From Paraburkholderia nodosa (GTDB lineage Bacteria; Pseudomonadota; Gammaproteobacteria; Burkholderiales; Burkholderiaceae), in NCBI RefSeq assembly GCF_001718195.1, contig NZ_MCNV01000004.1, forward strand, positions 248,001-312,000: a stretch of DNA of 64,000 nt. Direction: 5' to 3'. The stretch's first letter is position 1. Each line of letters opens with the position of its first letter. The position numbers were made by a program, and so were the translations under genes. Positions 55,598 through 64,000 of this stretch are shown here, piece after piece. The notes beneath the pieces were generated by a model. It was not told the DNA's origin and ran no database searches. It worked only from the letters and a program-made list of their open reading frames with translations.

Positions 55598-57730
55598 TTA
55601 GCTCCCCATTGCGGGATCGCTGACACTGTCCGCCCCCGTTTCGACCCGCCCTGCAAATCGGCGGGTTACGCCGTTCTCGGCGGCGAGCGTGAAGTCATAC
55701 CAGCCATTCGATGACGTCACCGACCAGTACGGCTCGACCTGCATGCCTGGCGGAACCGCGTAGGTCCACGGACCATCGCTCCGGTACGCGTTCGATGTGA
55801 CAGTCGTATTGGTGGCGACGCTGCCTGTGTTCATGATGGTCAGATAAACGGCGTTGTTGCCCGTGTCATAGCATACGCGAACCTCAGGATTGGGCCCGCT
55901 TTTCGCTTTGGTAACGTTGCCGGTGAACTGGCGGTGCAGGCCGTTCGGGCCGAGCACCCAAAGATCATAGGCGCCCGCATCCGCAGCGGCTGGCGTCCAG
56001 ACATCCGAAAGCTCCTTGCCGGCTTCCACCGTGTAGCGGTGAGGTGGTTTGTCGAGATGCAGCTTGTCGTAGACGTGAAAGACAGCGCCCGCGCTGCCAG
56101 TGTTGCTGAAGATGAGCCACACGTTGCCGTTCTTCGTGTCGACATTGGCGCTGGTGTGCAGCTGATACGGCAGGGCACGCGACGGACGCGCCATTAGCGA
56201 CTGCTTTGGCATCGTCTGGCTCGCGACCGAAGGCACCGGCACCGCGCCGAGCGCGCTTTGCTGCGCACTCTGGGCATCGGCGGCGGATTTGGTCGGTGCG
56301 GGGAGCGGCGCGACGGCCGTATCGTTTGGATTACTGAAGTTGAAGCAGGAGGTCAGGTCGCCGAATACTGCGCGACGCCACGGGCTGATGTTCGTTTCGC
56401 GCACGCCGAATCGCTGTTCGAGGAAGCGCAGCACCGAGGTATGGTCGAAGACCTGAGAGTTGACGAAGCCGCCCGTGCTCCACGGCGACACGACGAACAT
56501 CGGCACCCGCGGGCCGGGTCCGTATGGCTGGCCGTCCGGTGCGAGCGGTGAAGAGTCGCCCGGCGGATTGGGAAGGGTGAAATATTCGTATTGCGTCGTG
56601 ACCGTCGACTTGCCGGCATAAGTGCCGTTGCCATTCGGGGAAGGCGGGTTGGGCGCAGGCATATGGTCGAAGAAGCAGTCGTTCTCGTCGTAGTTCACGA
56701 AGAGCACGGTCTTGCTCCAGACATCGGGATTTGCCGTGAGCGTGTCGAGCAGTAACTGGAGGTAGTAAGCGCCCTGGCCTGGGGTAGACGATCCAGGGTG
56801 CTCGCTATACGCCCCCGGCGAAACGATCCAACTCACCTGCGGCATTTGTCCCGCAGCGATGTCGTTGGCGAGGCCCTGCAGGAATCCGCCATCGGGCATC
56901 GTGTTGCCGATGCCTTTATAGAGCGGCGAAAGCGCCTCCATTGCCGGTGTGTAGGGTGCGTTCGGCGAACCGGAAATGGTTTCGTTGACCTTGCGAAACG
57001 CTGCGAAGCCAGCGAGCGGGTTGTCACCATAGTTATCGGGCTGGTTCTCGTAGACCTTCCAGCTCACCCCCGCGGCTTGCAGACGCTCAGCGTAGGTGGT
57101 CCAGGTCAGGCCCGTCGCCGACGGGCCGAGGCCGTCCCATCCATTGTTGTTGACGACCGCATAGTTAGAGCCGGTGGGACCGTTCGTGCCGGTCCACATG
57201 AAGATGCGGTTCGAGTTGGTGCCGCCGTGCAGCGAGCAGTGGTACGCGTCGCAGATCGTGAAGGCGTTCGCGAGGGCGAAGTGAAAGGGGAGGTCGGCGG
57301 ACTGCAGATAGCCCATCGATACGTCGCCCTTCGATTTCGGCCATTGCGTCATGCGGCCGTTATCCCAGGCGCTGTGCGTGTCGGTCCACGAATGCGCGCC
57401 ACCCGCAAGCAGCGCATTGCCTTTGGTGCTGTCCAGATAGAACGGTAGCACGGTGCGGCTGCCGTCGTTCTGCTGCCAGACAGTGGAGCCGCCCGGCTGT
57501 GGGATCGTGAAGCGGTCGGCGAAGCCGCGCACGCCAGGTAGCGTGCCGAAATAATGATCGAAAGAGCGGTTCTCCTGCATGAAGATCACGACGTGCTGCA
57601 CGTCGTTGATCGTGCCGGTCGTGTTATTCGCGGGAATGGCGAGCGCGCGCCGGATGGCGGGCGGGAACACGCTGAACGTCGCGCCGGCCGCCGCGGCGCG
57701 CAGGAATTGACGGCGATCCAATGAAGTCAT
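55598..57730 (-). CDS. Phospholipase C, Tat-exported (phosphocholine-specific type)
   Basis: Acid phosphatase-like phospholipase C of 710 residues. A twin-arginine signal (LDRRQFLRAAAAGATFSVFP) directs Tat export. The catalytic region starts VVIFMQENRSFDHYFGTLPG, with the active-site loop HGGTNSNRIFMWTGT, VLFVNYDENDCFFDHMPAP and WSTGGFVNSQVFDHTSVLRF. Two C-terminal DUF756-type domains follow (residues about 500-700). It hydrolyses phosphatidylcholine or sphingomyelin outside the cell. A lipoprotein pair lies upstream. Confidence 0.93.
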   Translation of the reverse strand: MTSLDRRQFLRAAAAGATFSVFPPAIRRALAIPANNTTGTINDVQHVVIFMQENRSFDHYFGTLPGVRGFADRFTIPQPGGSTVWQQNDGSRTVLPFYLDSTKGNALLAGGAHSWTDTHSAWDNGRMTQWPKSKGDVSMGYLQSADLPFHFALANAFTICDAYHCSLHGGTNSNRIFMWTGTNGPTGSNYAVVNNNGWDGLGPSATGLTWTTYAERLQAAGVSWKVYENQPDNYGDNPLAGFAAFRKVNETISGSPNAPYTPAMEALSPLYKGIGNTMPDGGFLQGLANDIAAGQMPQVSWIVSPGAYSEHPGSSTPGQGAYYLQLLLDTLTANPDVWSKTVLFVNYDENDCFFDHMPAPNPPSPNGNGTYAGKSTVTTQYEYFTLPNPPGDSSPLAPDGQPYGPGPRVPMFVVSPWSTGGFVNSQVFDHTSVLRFLEQRFGVRETNISPWRRAVFGDLTSCFNFSNPNDTAVAPLPAPTKSAADAQSAQQSALGAVPVPSVASQTMPKQSLMARPSRALPYQLHTSANVDTKNGNVWLIFSNTGSAGAVFHVYDKLHLDKPPHRYTVEAGKELSDVWTPAAADAGAYDLWVLGPNGLHRQFTGNVTKAKSGPNPEVRVCYDTGNNAVYLTIMNTGSVATNTTVTSNAYRSDGPWTYAVPPGMQVEPYWSVTSSNGWYDFTLAAENGVTRRFAGRVETGADSVSDPAMGS

Positions 57731-57879
57731 GATGTGGTGGGTTTTCTTCTACGTTGTTTTCGCGCGCAGCCGCGCGCTACGAGGGCCGAACCGAGGGGCA
57801 CGCACAGGCGCTTTGCGTGCAGCGCGAACCGTGCGTCGGGCCTGCGCTGGGCACGCCTTGCGCGCGGTTCGCGTGACGT

Positions 57880-58152
57880 TCATGGCGCGCAGTTCAACTG
57901 CGTGTTGAGCAGCGGCTGCGAGGCGGCCACGCCAAGGGCCGCGTAGCTGCCCGAGGCGGGCGCCGCCACGATCGCGACCGGCGCGCTTGCGCCACCCGCA
58001 CCCGCAGCCGCAGCCGCTCGCGCGGAAGACCCGCCGTTCGAACCGGGGCCGCAGGCCGCGAGCAGCGTGCACAGCAGCCCGGTGAGCAGCGCACCTGCGC
58101 TGCGGTGCAGGTGCTGTGCGCCGTGCATTGCGGGAAAGCTATTCGCATTCAT
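57880..58152 (-). CDS. Small lipoprotein beside phospholipase C
   Basis: A 90-residue protein with a lipobox LLAAC at about residues 30-34, followed by a Gly/Ser/Ala-rich, low-complexity stretch (GSNGGSSARAAAAAGAGGA) and a final segment with one cysteine (LLNTQLNCAP). It lies 11 bases after the phosphatase-like lipoprotein gene and 149 bases before phospholipase C on the same strand. Not recognised; possibly an accessory or chaperone lipoprotein. Confidence 0.6.
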   Translation of the reverse strand: MNANSFPAMHGAQHLHRSAGALLTGLLCTLLAACGPGSNGGSSARAAAAAGAGGASAPVAIVAAPASGSYAALGVAASQPLLNTQLNCAP

Positions 58153-58163
58153 CGAGGAGTCTC

Positions 58164-60224
58164 TTACGGGAGAAGGGTGGAGAGCGGCTTGCCCGAAGCG
58201 AAGACCGTCTTCAGTTCAGCCTCAGTGACGGTGCGGTTCCAGAGCGCGAGGTCGCTGAACGACTGCACATCCGGGGGCGTAGCCGCGCACTTGCCAGGCG
58301 TGTAGGGCGGGGTGTCCTTGCACGCGTTCATGTAGTACTGGCCTGTGCCGTCCTCGTTGAGGCCGAAAGCGCCGAGGCCCGGCAGCTTCGACGCGGTCAC
58401 CGTGACCGAGGCCATGTACTTCTCTTCGCCGAGCACGGGATCAAACACGTAGCCCGTCATGGTCTTGCCGACCGTGTCGATTGCGAATGCTACGTAGGCC
58501 CACTTGTTCGCGGTGATGGTCGCAGCGTTCATGTCGTTGCGCGTTGTCCCGTCGCCGATATTGAAGCGCACGTTACAACTCGTGCCCGAACCCGGGAACA
58601 GCGCGATCGTGATACCGGGGTTGCCCCCCGAGTAGTAGTTTTTGTTCGAGAAGATTGGCGTGCCGTTGCCCGTGAGATTCTGGCAAGACGTCATGACCCA
58701 GAAGCCCATTGTGAACTGCGGCTGTTTCGTCACGTCGTTGTTCTGCACGAGCTTGTAGCCGTCGTACCCATTCGTGTCGACAACGTTCGTATCCACCTTG
58801 AGACCCTGGCCGCCAAACGGATCTGGCGTAAGCGAGCCGCCGTTCGCATCCGCCGCCCAGGGGCCGAGCGTGCTGGCCGCCATCTTGTCGGCGGCTGGCA
58901 GCGCGCCGAATGCATAGTATGTCGAGAGGCCGTTGGTCAGCGTCGTCGCGAGAGCGGGCGGCGGGGGCGGGGGCGGAGGGGGTGCCACATACTCGATCTG
59001 GATCAGCGACGCGAGCGGCGCATTGCCCGCGGCCACCACGTAGTTGAACGTATAGGCGCCGGTCGTGCTGACGCCGAGCTGGCTGTCTGTGTACGTCGTC
59101 GTGCCTGCAGGGAGCGTGGCGATCTGCTGGCCGTTGCGTAGCACCGAGATCGCGCCGCTCGAAGGCGGGGTCCAACTGAGCACCGTACTCGCATTGTCGC
59201 TGCCGGTGACACCGATGAGCTGCGACACCGGCTGCTGGCCGACCAGTTCGCCGCCATCGAGTGCATACGTCACCGCGCTCGGCAGCGCACCCCAATAGGC
59301 GAGCAGCGTGGGCGTGATGTCTGCAATGCTGGCGCGGGTATATAGGTCCGCGAGCGAGGTGGGGGCGGCCGGATTGGTGAGGCGCCCGTTGGGTTGCTGG
59401 TTGATGCCGATGAAGCTCGTCGACTCCGGCGCGAGGGGGAGGGCGTCGGTGCCACCCGCGGCATTGAGGCCGTGGCTGGTTGTCACGAGCACGAGCCAAT
59501 TCTCCCCGCTGCGTTGCGACACGTCGCCGACGAGCGTGCCGACGGCACTGTCGAGTTGCGCGAGCGTGGCTGAATAATTCGACGAGTTGAGGCCCCAGTT
59601 GAGAGCGGCGTCTTCGGCGGAGTGATACTGGGCGACGACGAGCGAGTAGCCGTTGTCGATCATGCTCTTGCCTTGAGTCGTCACGCAGCTGTCGACTGAG
59701 GCGCAGTTGACCACGGTGTCGATGTAGCCGGCGTTCTGGTCGGGCGTCAGGATCGAGGCGAAACCGGGCGAATCGAGAGCTACACCCAACTTGCCCGCAC
59801 CCGCGGACTTCAATATCGAGAATACGGTAGGCGCGTGCAGCGCCTGTTTTGGCGCGTCGGATTCGATCTGATGGCGGTCGGCCCAGGAGCCGGTCACGAT
59901 CGTGGCCCAGCCGGGCATATCGAGATTCGGTTGCTGGCTGAGCGTGCTGTTCACGCCGCCACTATAGGCAGGCGCAATGTTCAGCTTCGCGAGGTTCGGC
60001 AGAGTGCCGCCCGCGATGCCTGCAGTGAGGGCGCTATAGGTTACGCCGTCGAGCTCGATCACGAGCATCTTGTTGAGAGTGCTGCTGGCTGTGCCCGATG
60101 ATCCGATCGCCGCGTCGCCTGAGAAGGTCCGGTTTGCCGCCGATTGCGTGCCCCCACCGCAACCGCCGAGCGCGGTGACGAGTGCGAGACCACATGCGGC
60201 GTATACGAATGCCTGTCTTGTCAT
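58164..60224 (-). CDS. Lipoprotein with phosphatase-superfamily and LamG-like domains
   Basis: Protein of 686 residues. Lipobox ALGGC at about residue 22, then an alkaline phosphatase/type I phosphodiesterase-superfamily domain (LVIELDGVTYSALTAGIAGG; DMPGWATIVTGSWADRH; VLVTTSHGLNAAG), a fibronectin-like stretch, a run of nine prolines, and a C-terminal concanavalin/LamG-like domain (YYAFGALPAADKMAASTLGP; FTMGFWVMTSC). Several canonical catalytic or metal positions are altered (nucleophile Thr to Asp, Asp of SDHG to Ser, His of the GH pair to Asn), so it may bind rather than cleave. Outer-membrane or surface anchored. Confidence 0.8.
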   Translation of the reverse strand: MTRQAFVYAACGLALVTALGGCGGGTQSAANRTFSGDAAIGSSGTASSTLNKMLVIELDGVTYSALTAGIAGGTLPNLAKLNIAPAYSGGVNSTLSQQPNLDMPGWATIVTGSWADRHQIESDAPKQALHAPTVFSILKSAGAGKLGVALDSPGFASILTPDQNAGYIDTVVNCASVDSCVTTQGKSMIDNGYSLVVAQYHSAEDAALNWGLNSSNYSATLAQLDSAVGTLVGDVSQRSGENWLVLVTTSHGLNAAGGTDALPLAPESTSFIGINQQPNGRLTNPAAPTSLADLYTRASIADITPTLLAYWGALPSAVTYALDGGELVGQQPVSQLIGVTGSDNASTVLSWTPPSSGAISVLRNGQQIATLPAGTTTYTDSQLGVSTTGAYTFNYVVAAGNAPLASLIQIEYVAPPPPPPPPPALATTLTNGLSTYYAFGALPAADKMAASTLGPWAADANGGSLTPDPFGGQGLKVDTNVVDTNGYDGYKLVQNNDVTKQPQFTMGFWVMTSCQNLTGNGTPIFSNKNYYSGGNPGITIALFPGSGTSCNVRFNIGDGTTRNDMNAATITANKWAYVAFAIDTVGKTMTGYVFDPVLGEEKYMASVTVTASKLPGLGAFGLNEDGTGQYYMNACKDTPPYTPGKCAATPPDVQSFSDLALWNRTVTEAELKTVFASGKPLSTLLP

Positions 60225-60295
60225 GGTTATCCCCCTGCAAAGATTCGCCGGTGTATCCAGCGATTGAGGGCGATATTAGGCAGCAGGCAAGACGC

Positions 60296-61216
60296 CTATA
60301 TTGCGTTCTGCGAAAGATCCCCGATACACGTATCGGTTTTTTTTATGGGGAGGCCGATCGTCTCGGCCAACGTCGCCATGAATGTGGTGATGAGACGCGC
60401 GCCCGAACGGCTGCGCAGGTGGTAAAGATATTCGTATACGGCAGGGCATTCCGGCTCGATGGACACGGAAACGAGCGCTGAGCCAAGGGGCACCTCGCCC
60501 GCGGGCATCAGGGCGCAGCCGAGGCCGAGGCGGATCGCTTCACAGATCGCTTCGCGGCTGCCGATCTCGATGAGCGCGCGAGGCTCCACGCGGCGCTGCC
60601 CAAGCGCGGCCTCCGTTGCGGCGCGCGTGCACGAGCCCTGTTCGCGCAGCAGCAGCGTTTCGGCCGCGAGCACGTTCAAGTCGACGTTGCGCTGCCCCGC
60701 AAGCGGATGGCGAGGTTCGACGACGAGTACGAGCCGATCACTCGCGATGCGATGCAACTCGAGGCTCGCGTCGTCCACGTAATGGGATGAGACCGCGATA
60801 TCGACGCGATGCTCCGCGAGCGCGTCGAGCACGGCTTGTGAGTTGCCGATCTCGATGCCGATCTGGACGTGAGGATAGCGGCGACGAAATGCGGCGATGG
60901 TCGGCAGGACGTAGTAGGGGCCGGTGGTCCCGAGCCGGAAGCTGCCCGCGAACAACTCGCACTCGTTGCGCAGTACGAAGTCGATGTCGCTCTCCGCCTG
61001 CGTCATCCGGTCAATGAACGGCATGAGCGCCGCGCCGGTCTTCGTCACGTCAAGGCGGCTGCCGCGCCGGTGAAAGAGTTGCACGCTGTACCGTAGCTCG
61101 AGCTGCTGGATGCGCGCTGTGACGGTAGGCTGACTTATCCCCAACCGTCGCGCGGCAGCCGTGACGCTGCCCTGTCGAACCGTTTCGTAGAATGCAGCAA
61201 GCAAAGGAGCGAGCAT
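60296..61216 (-). CDS. LysR-family transcriptional regulator
   Basis: Full-length LysR regulator of 306 residues: helix-turn-helix VTAAARRLGISQPTVTARIQ at the N-terminus and a substrate-binding domain (FRLGTTGPYYVLPTIAAFRR, VDIAVSSHYVDD, LGLGCALMPAGEVPLG). It is the first gene of a same-strand row with the phosphatase-like lipoprotein, the small lipoprotein and phospholipase C, from which it is separated by only 70 bases; control of that row is likely. Similar LysR proteins accompany phosphonate or phosphorus-scavenging genes. Confidence 0.9.
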   Translation of the reverse strand: MLAPLLAAFYETVRQGSVTAAARRLGISQPTVTARIQQLELRYSVQLFHRRGSRLDVTKTGAALMPFIDRMTQAESDIDFVLRNECELFAGSFRLGTTGPYYVLPTIAAFRRRYPHVQIGIEIGNSQAVLDALAEHRVDIAVSSHYVDDASLELHRIASDRLVLVVEPRHPLAGQRNVDLNVLAAETLLLREQGSCTRAATEAALGQRRVEPRALIEIGSREAICEAIRLGLGCALMPAGEVPLGSALVSVSIEPECPAVYEYLYHLRSRSGARLITTFMATLAETIGLPIKKTDTCIGDLSQNAI

Positions 61217-61346
61217 TTTCTGTTTTCCCAGACATTATCCGGCGGAGGGGATGCAGCATGTGGGGTGACCGCACACCACCGGTGCAGTCCCACGTTCGTG
61301 AGATACGTAAGGACTGGAAGCTTTATCCGGGGCACGCGCTACCGAG

Positions 61347-61499
61347 TTATGAAGTCATTTCCTTGCGGTAGCGATTTACCGTTCGAGATACGGGGCGGGC
61401 AGCACCGGCGAACGCCAGTACGTCGTCCAATCCCATGAAATTGTCGGGCAGTTCTTCGATTTGCTCGATCGGTGGGCTATATTGCGACCATGCGTTCGC
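61347..61499 (-). other. Second coding-like frame of lower-GC patch
   Basis: A short frame with no start codon before an internal ATG at 61436. It reads YSPPIEQIEELPDNFMGLDD then VLAFAGAARPVSRTVNRYRK before its stop. It overlaps the end of the 55-residue frame by about 20 bases in a different register, so the two together look like one protein of about 100 residues broken by a frameshift, or two overlapping small genes. Unrecognised. Confidence 0.35.
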
Positions 61500-61644
61500 T
61501 TAATCTCTCGGCAAATGCTGGCGGGGTGTATTCCGAGCGGTCCACGTAGATGTAATCTCTCATTCGGTCGTCGACATTCTGAACGATTTCCATGGCGTCG
61601 CCAAGGCAGCTATCGAGCGGCTCCACGTTTCTCGCTTTGAGCAA
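61477..61644 (-). CDS. Small unrecognised protein in lower-GC patch
   Basis: A 55-residue frame starting TTG at 61644 with GAAAGG eight bases upstream; it reads LKARNVEPLDSCLGDAMEIV and ends EYTPPAFAERLSERMVAI. The protein-like composition and ribosome site support it, but the start is non-standard. The whole 61217-61782 gap is less GC-rich than its surroundings, suggesting acquired or decaying DNA. No family recognised. Confidence 0.4.
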   Translation of the reverse strand: MLKARNVEPLDSCLGDAMEIVQNVDDRMRDYIYVDRSEYTPPAFAERLSERMVAI

Positions 61645-61782
61645 AGCTGTTACCTTTCAGCAAAAGCCGTTAAATAAGGCCACTCAGCAACCGCTTAGTT
61701 CTATGAGTCGAAGCAGTCTTTAAAATCCATATGCGATCAAGGTCGCCGGATGTATAGCGCCGCGACGCAGCACAACCTACCC

Positions 61783-62763
61783 TCAACCAATCTCAACCAC
61801 AACCTTGCTAGCCGCACTCCCGTCGGCGACAGCCTCATAAGCCCGCTCGGTGTCGTTCAGCGAGAAGCGCCGCGAATCCACCCGCGGCTTAAGCTGCCCC
61901 GCCTCGACAAGCCGCGTAGCCTCACCAAGCATCTCACCGTGATGCCCACGGTTCTTCCCACTCAAAAGGGGATAAAGCGTAAACACCCCCGAATAAGTCG
62001 CCTCACGAAACGACAGCGGCGCGAGCGCATGCGTGCCCCACCCAAGCGCGCTCACCACGTGCCCAAAATGCTTGACCGCGGCAAACGAAGCATCGAGCGT
62101 CTTGCCACCCACCGTGTCCACCACGAGATCAAACCCGGCACCTGCCGTATGAGCTTGAACGTACTGCTCGACGCTCAGCGCGCCGTAATCGATAGGCGTC
62201 GCACCCAGTTGCGAAATCACATCGGCATTGCGCGTGCTCCCCGTCGCGAAGACAGTCGCATCAAGCGCGCGCGCAATCTGCACGGCCACGTGGCCGACGC
62301 CACCCGCGCCGCCCTGAACCAGCACGCTCTGACCCACCGCCAGGTGTGCGCGATCGACGATGCCCGACCACGACGTGATGAACGCAAGCGGCAACGCGGC
62401 GGCTTCGCGCATCGAAAGATTCGCGGGCTTGCGCGCGAGGAGGTCCGCGTCGACGGCAGCGTACTCGGCCAGCGAACCTTGGATGCCGCCCACGCCGCCC
62501 GTCATGCCGTACACCTCGTCGCCGGGCGCGAAACGCGTGACGCCCGCGCCGGCCGCTTCCACCACGCCTGCCATGTCGATGCCGGGCACGAGCGGCAGCG
62601 GATGCTTCGCATGATCGGCCTTCCCCGCACGAATCTTGACGTCGAGCGGATTGAGGCCCGCAGCATGAACGCGCACGAGCACCTGGCCCGTTTGCGGTTC
62701 CGGTCGATCGAGCGTGGTCAGTTCGAGCGGACCATCGTATTGGCTGAGGACGAGTGCTTTCAT
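61783..62763 (-). CDS. NADP-dependent quinone oxidoreductase-like protein
   Basis: Medium-chain dehydrogenase/reductase of the zinc-independent quinone oxidoreductase group, 326 residues. Landmarks: VLVRVHAAGLNPLDVKIRAG, PLVPGIDMAGVVEAAGAGVT, and the NADPH-binding VLVQGGAGGVGHVAVQIAR. The cysteines needed for a structural or catalytic zinc are absent. It follows the dihydrolipoyl dehydrogenase-like gene by 52 bases on the same strand. Confidence 0.92.
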   Translation of the reverse strand: MKALVLSQYDGPLELTTLDRPEPQTGQVLVRVHAAGLNPLDVKIRAGKADHAKHPLPLVPGIDMAGVVEAAGAGVTRFAPGDEVYGMTGGVGGIQGSLAEYAAVDADLLARKPANLSMREAAALPLAFITSWSGIVDRAHLAVGQSVLVQGGAGGVGHVAVQIARALDATVFATGSTRNADVISQLGATPIDYGALSVEQYVQAHTAGAGFDLVVDTVGGKTLDASFAAVKHFGHVVSALGWGTHALAPLSFREATYSGVFTLYPLLSGKNRGHHGEMLGEATRLVEAGQLKPRVDSRRFSLNDTERAYEAVADGSAASKVVVEIG

Positions 62764-62815
62764 TGTCAGCGTGTGTGCCGTTGCGAATTGAAATGGTTAG
62801 CCACGCGAGATTCGC

Positions 62816-64000
62816 TCAGCCCTTGTGATTCAGCTGCGAGGCAGCGTCTCGCAATGCTGTGCGCAAGCCTTCTTCGACCACCGGGTGATAGAACGGCATC
62901 GCCAGCATGTCGTCCACGCTCAATCCCATCTGCACGCTCCACGCGAGCAGGTGCCCGATATGTTCCGCTGCCGGCCCGAGCCATTCCGCACCCACGAAGC
63001 GCCGCGTCGCACGCTCCACGTACACGTGGCCCAAGCCGTGGTTCTTGAGCATCACGCGGCTGCGCCCCTGATCTTCGAAGCTCACGGCGCCCGTCACGAA
63101 GCGGCCTTCCACCAGTTCCCGATGTGACTTGCCAACCATGGCGATCTGCGGATCGGAAAACACGACTGCAAGCGGTGCGCGGCGCGCAACGGGTTCGACT
63201 TCGGGAAAGCGAGCCGCATTGCGGCCCGCGGCGCGGCCCTCGTCGGCGGCTTCGTGCAGCAGCGGCAGCACGTCGTTCGCGTCGCCGGCCAAAAACACCG
63301 GCGCGGTGCCGATCTGCAGCGTAGCCGCGTCGAAACGCGGCACGCCGTGCGCGTCGAGTTCGAGCGAGGTGTTTGCGAGGCCCAGCTTCGCCACGTTGGG
63401 GTTCCGGCCCGTTGCTGCCAGGACGTAATCAAACGTTGCTTCGGACTGCGTGCCATCCGCACGGGCATAGCGCAGCGTCACGCCCGCGTCGCTGCGCGTA
63501 GCCGATACCACACGTCCCTGCGTCTCGAACTGCATTTCTGCGCCGAACACGCGGTGTGCTTCGCTGATCAGACGCGGGTCCGTGAGCGGTCCCACGCTGC
63601 CGTGCGAGCCGCCGTACAACGTCACGCGCACGCCGAGCCGCGCAAGCGCCTGGCCGAGTTCCAGACCGATTACGCCCGCACCGACCACCGCCACGCTGCG
63701 CGGCAAGTCCTCCCACGCGAACACGTCGTCGTTGACGATCAGCCGCTCGCCTAGTCCGGCGAGCGACTCGGGGACCGTGGGCGTCGAGCCCGTGGCGATC
63801 ACGACGCTCTTTGCGCGCACCTGTATATGCTCGCCAACCTGGAGGAGCCTGTCGTCGATGAAGCGGGCGTGCCCGACCAGGCGGTCCGCTTCGGGCAGGG
63901 CGAGCGTGCTGTCAACGACGAACCCAACGAACCGGTCCCGCTCGGTGCGCACGCGCTCCATCACAGCCCGGCCGTCGATCTCCATACCGAGCGGATTCAC
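62816..64000 (-). CDS. Dihydrolipoyl dehydrogenase-like flavoprotein (5' end outside window)
   Basis: Pyridine nucleotide-disulfide oxidoreductase; the N-terminal FAD-binding part with the redox-active cysteine pair lies beyond the right edge. The visible 394 residues hold the NAD-binding motif SVAVVGAGVIGLELGQALAR, the second FAD contact VFLAGDANDVLPLLHEAADE and the C-terminal dimerisation domain ending FYHPVVEEGLRTAL, where the His-Glu dyad of the family is placed. The frame is open to base 64000. Whether it serves a 2-oxoacid complex cannot be judged; no lipoyl or E1/E2 gene is adjacent. Confidence 0.9.
   Translation of the reverse strand: MNPLGMEIDGRAVMERVRTERDRFVGFVVDSTLALPEADRLVGHARFIDDRLLQVGEHIQVRAKSVVIATGSTPTVPESLAGLGERLIVNDDVFAWEDLPRSVAVVGAGVIGLELGQALARLGVRVTLYGGSHGSVGPLTDPRLISEAHRVFGAEMQFETQGRVVSATRSDAGVTLRYARADGTQSEATFDYVLAATGRNPNVAKLGLANTSLELDAHGVPRFDAATLQIGTAPVFLAGDANDVLPLLHEAADEGRAAGRNAARFPEVEPVARRAPLAVVFSDPQIAMVGKSHRELVEGRFVTGAVSFEDQGRSRVMLKNHGLGHVYVERATRRFVGAEWLGPAAEHIGHLLAWSVQMGLSVDDMLAMPFYHPVVEEGLRTALRDAASQLNHKG

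Noticed and set aside
61347..61644. Toxin-antitoxin pair in the lower-GC patch
   Set aside because: Two small overlapping frames suggested it, but no toxin or antitoxin fold is recognisable and a frameshifted single gene fits as well.

Overview
This GC-rich window is densely packed with genes and has short intergenic gaps. It looks like a chromosomal or large-replicon segment of a Burkholderiaceae bacterium, most likely Paraburkholderia or a close relative; this is inferred from the family mix (OprB and OmpV-type outer membrane proteins, a Tat-exported phospholipase C, isoquinoline-oxidoreductase-type molybdenum hydroxylases, HutF/HutG-type histidine catabolism and many LysR/IclR/AraC regulators). 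I see no rRNA, tRNA, CRISPR array, prophage or insertion sequence.

Layout. 1-4 kb: a ParA-type ATPase cut by the left edge, an unrecognised protein, and a YadG/YadH-like ABC-2 exporter pair. 4.1-11.1 kb: an IclR regulator, a polar amino acid ABC importer, hutD, hutF and hutG, then an orphan binding protein. 11.2-15.3 kb: a three-gene molybdenum hydroxylase operon (2Fe-2S subunit, Mo-binding subunit, triheme cytochrome c). 15.5-17.8 kb: a TetR gene with a clear promoter/operator, an NmrA-like oxidoreductase and an SDR. 18-22 kb: a membrane protein, a small SET-domain protein, a MarR regulator, a VOC/AraC pair and a small secreted protein. 22.2-28.9 kb: a histidine-type ABC importer (hisJQMP order) divergent from hutH-hutU, with three short dyads that look like HutC-type operators. 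28.9-31.7 kb: an XRE-cupin regulator divergent from a remnant fused from an MFS transporter and an amidase, then RidA and a DadA-like oxidoreductase. 31.7-36 kb: an MipA-like protein, a hydrolase, a DUF4118 protein, a nitrate/sulfonate-type ATPase without its permease and a tiny gene. 36.3-40.6 kb: a hairpin-rich leader, a small membrane protein, an OprB porin and several secreted or lipoproteins. 40.7-48 kb: a decayed LysR gene, a sulfotransferase, and a run of stress or envelope type genes (antiporter, CBS, BON, DUF1328, CheB-like, DUF1488). 48-55.5 kb: transketolase, an SDR, an SDR remnant, an acidic protein, a periplasmic trehalase, an AlkA-like remnant and a TauD-type dioxygenase. 55.6-64 kb: phospholipase C, a small lipoprotein, a phosphatase-superfamily/LamG lipoprotein, a LysR regulator, a lower-GC patch, a quinone oxidoreductase and a dihydrolipoyl dehydrogenase-like gene cut by the right edge.

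How the parts work together. Histidine use is encoded in two blocks. hutH and hutU (histidine to imidazolonepropionate) sit with a dedicated importer, while hutF and hutG (formiminoglutamate to glutamate plus formate) sit about 15 kb away with a second importer and hutD. The middle enzyme, hutI, and the usual repressor, hutC, are not in the window. The distal lipid/phosphate group may form a secreted phosphorus-scavenging locus.

Several loci show decay by internal deletion (MFS-amidase fusion, LysR, SDR, AlkA). I did not find a clearly new multi-gene system. The best leads are the hairpin-rich leader at 36.3-36.5 kb, the hut operator set without its regulator, the SET-domain protein, and the phosphatase-like lipoprotein that appears to lack catalytic residues.
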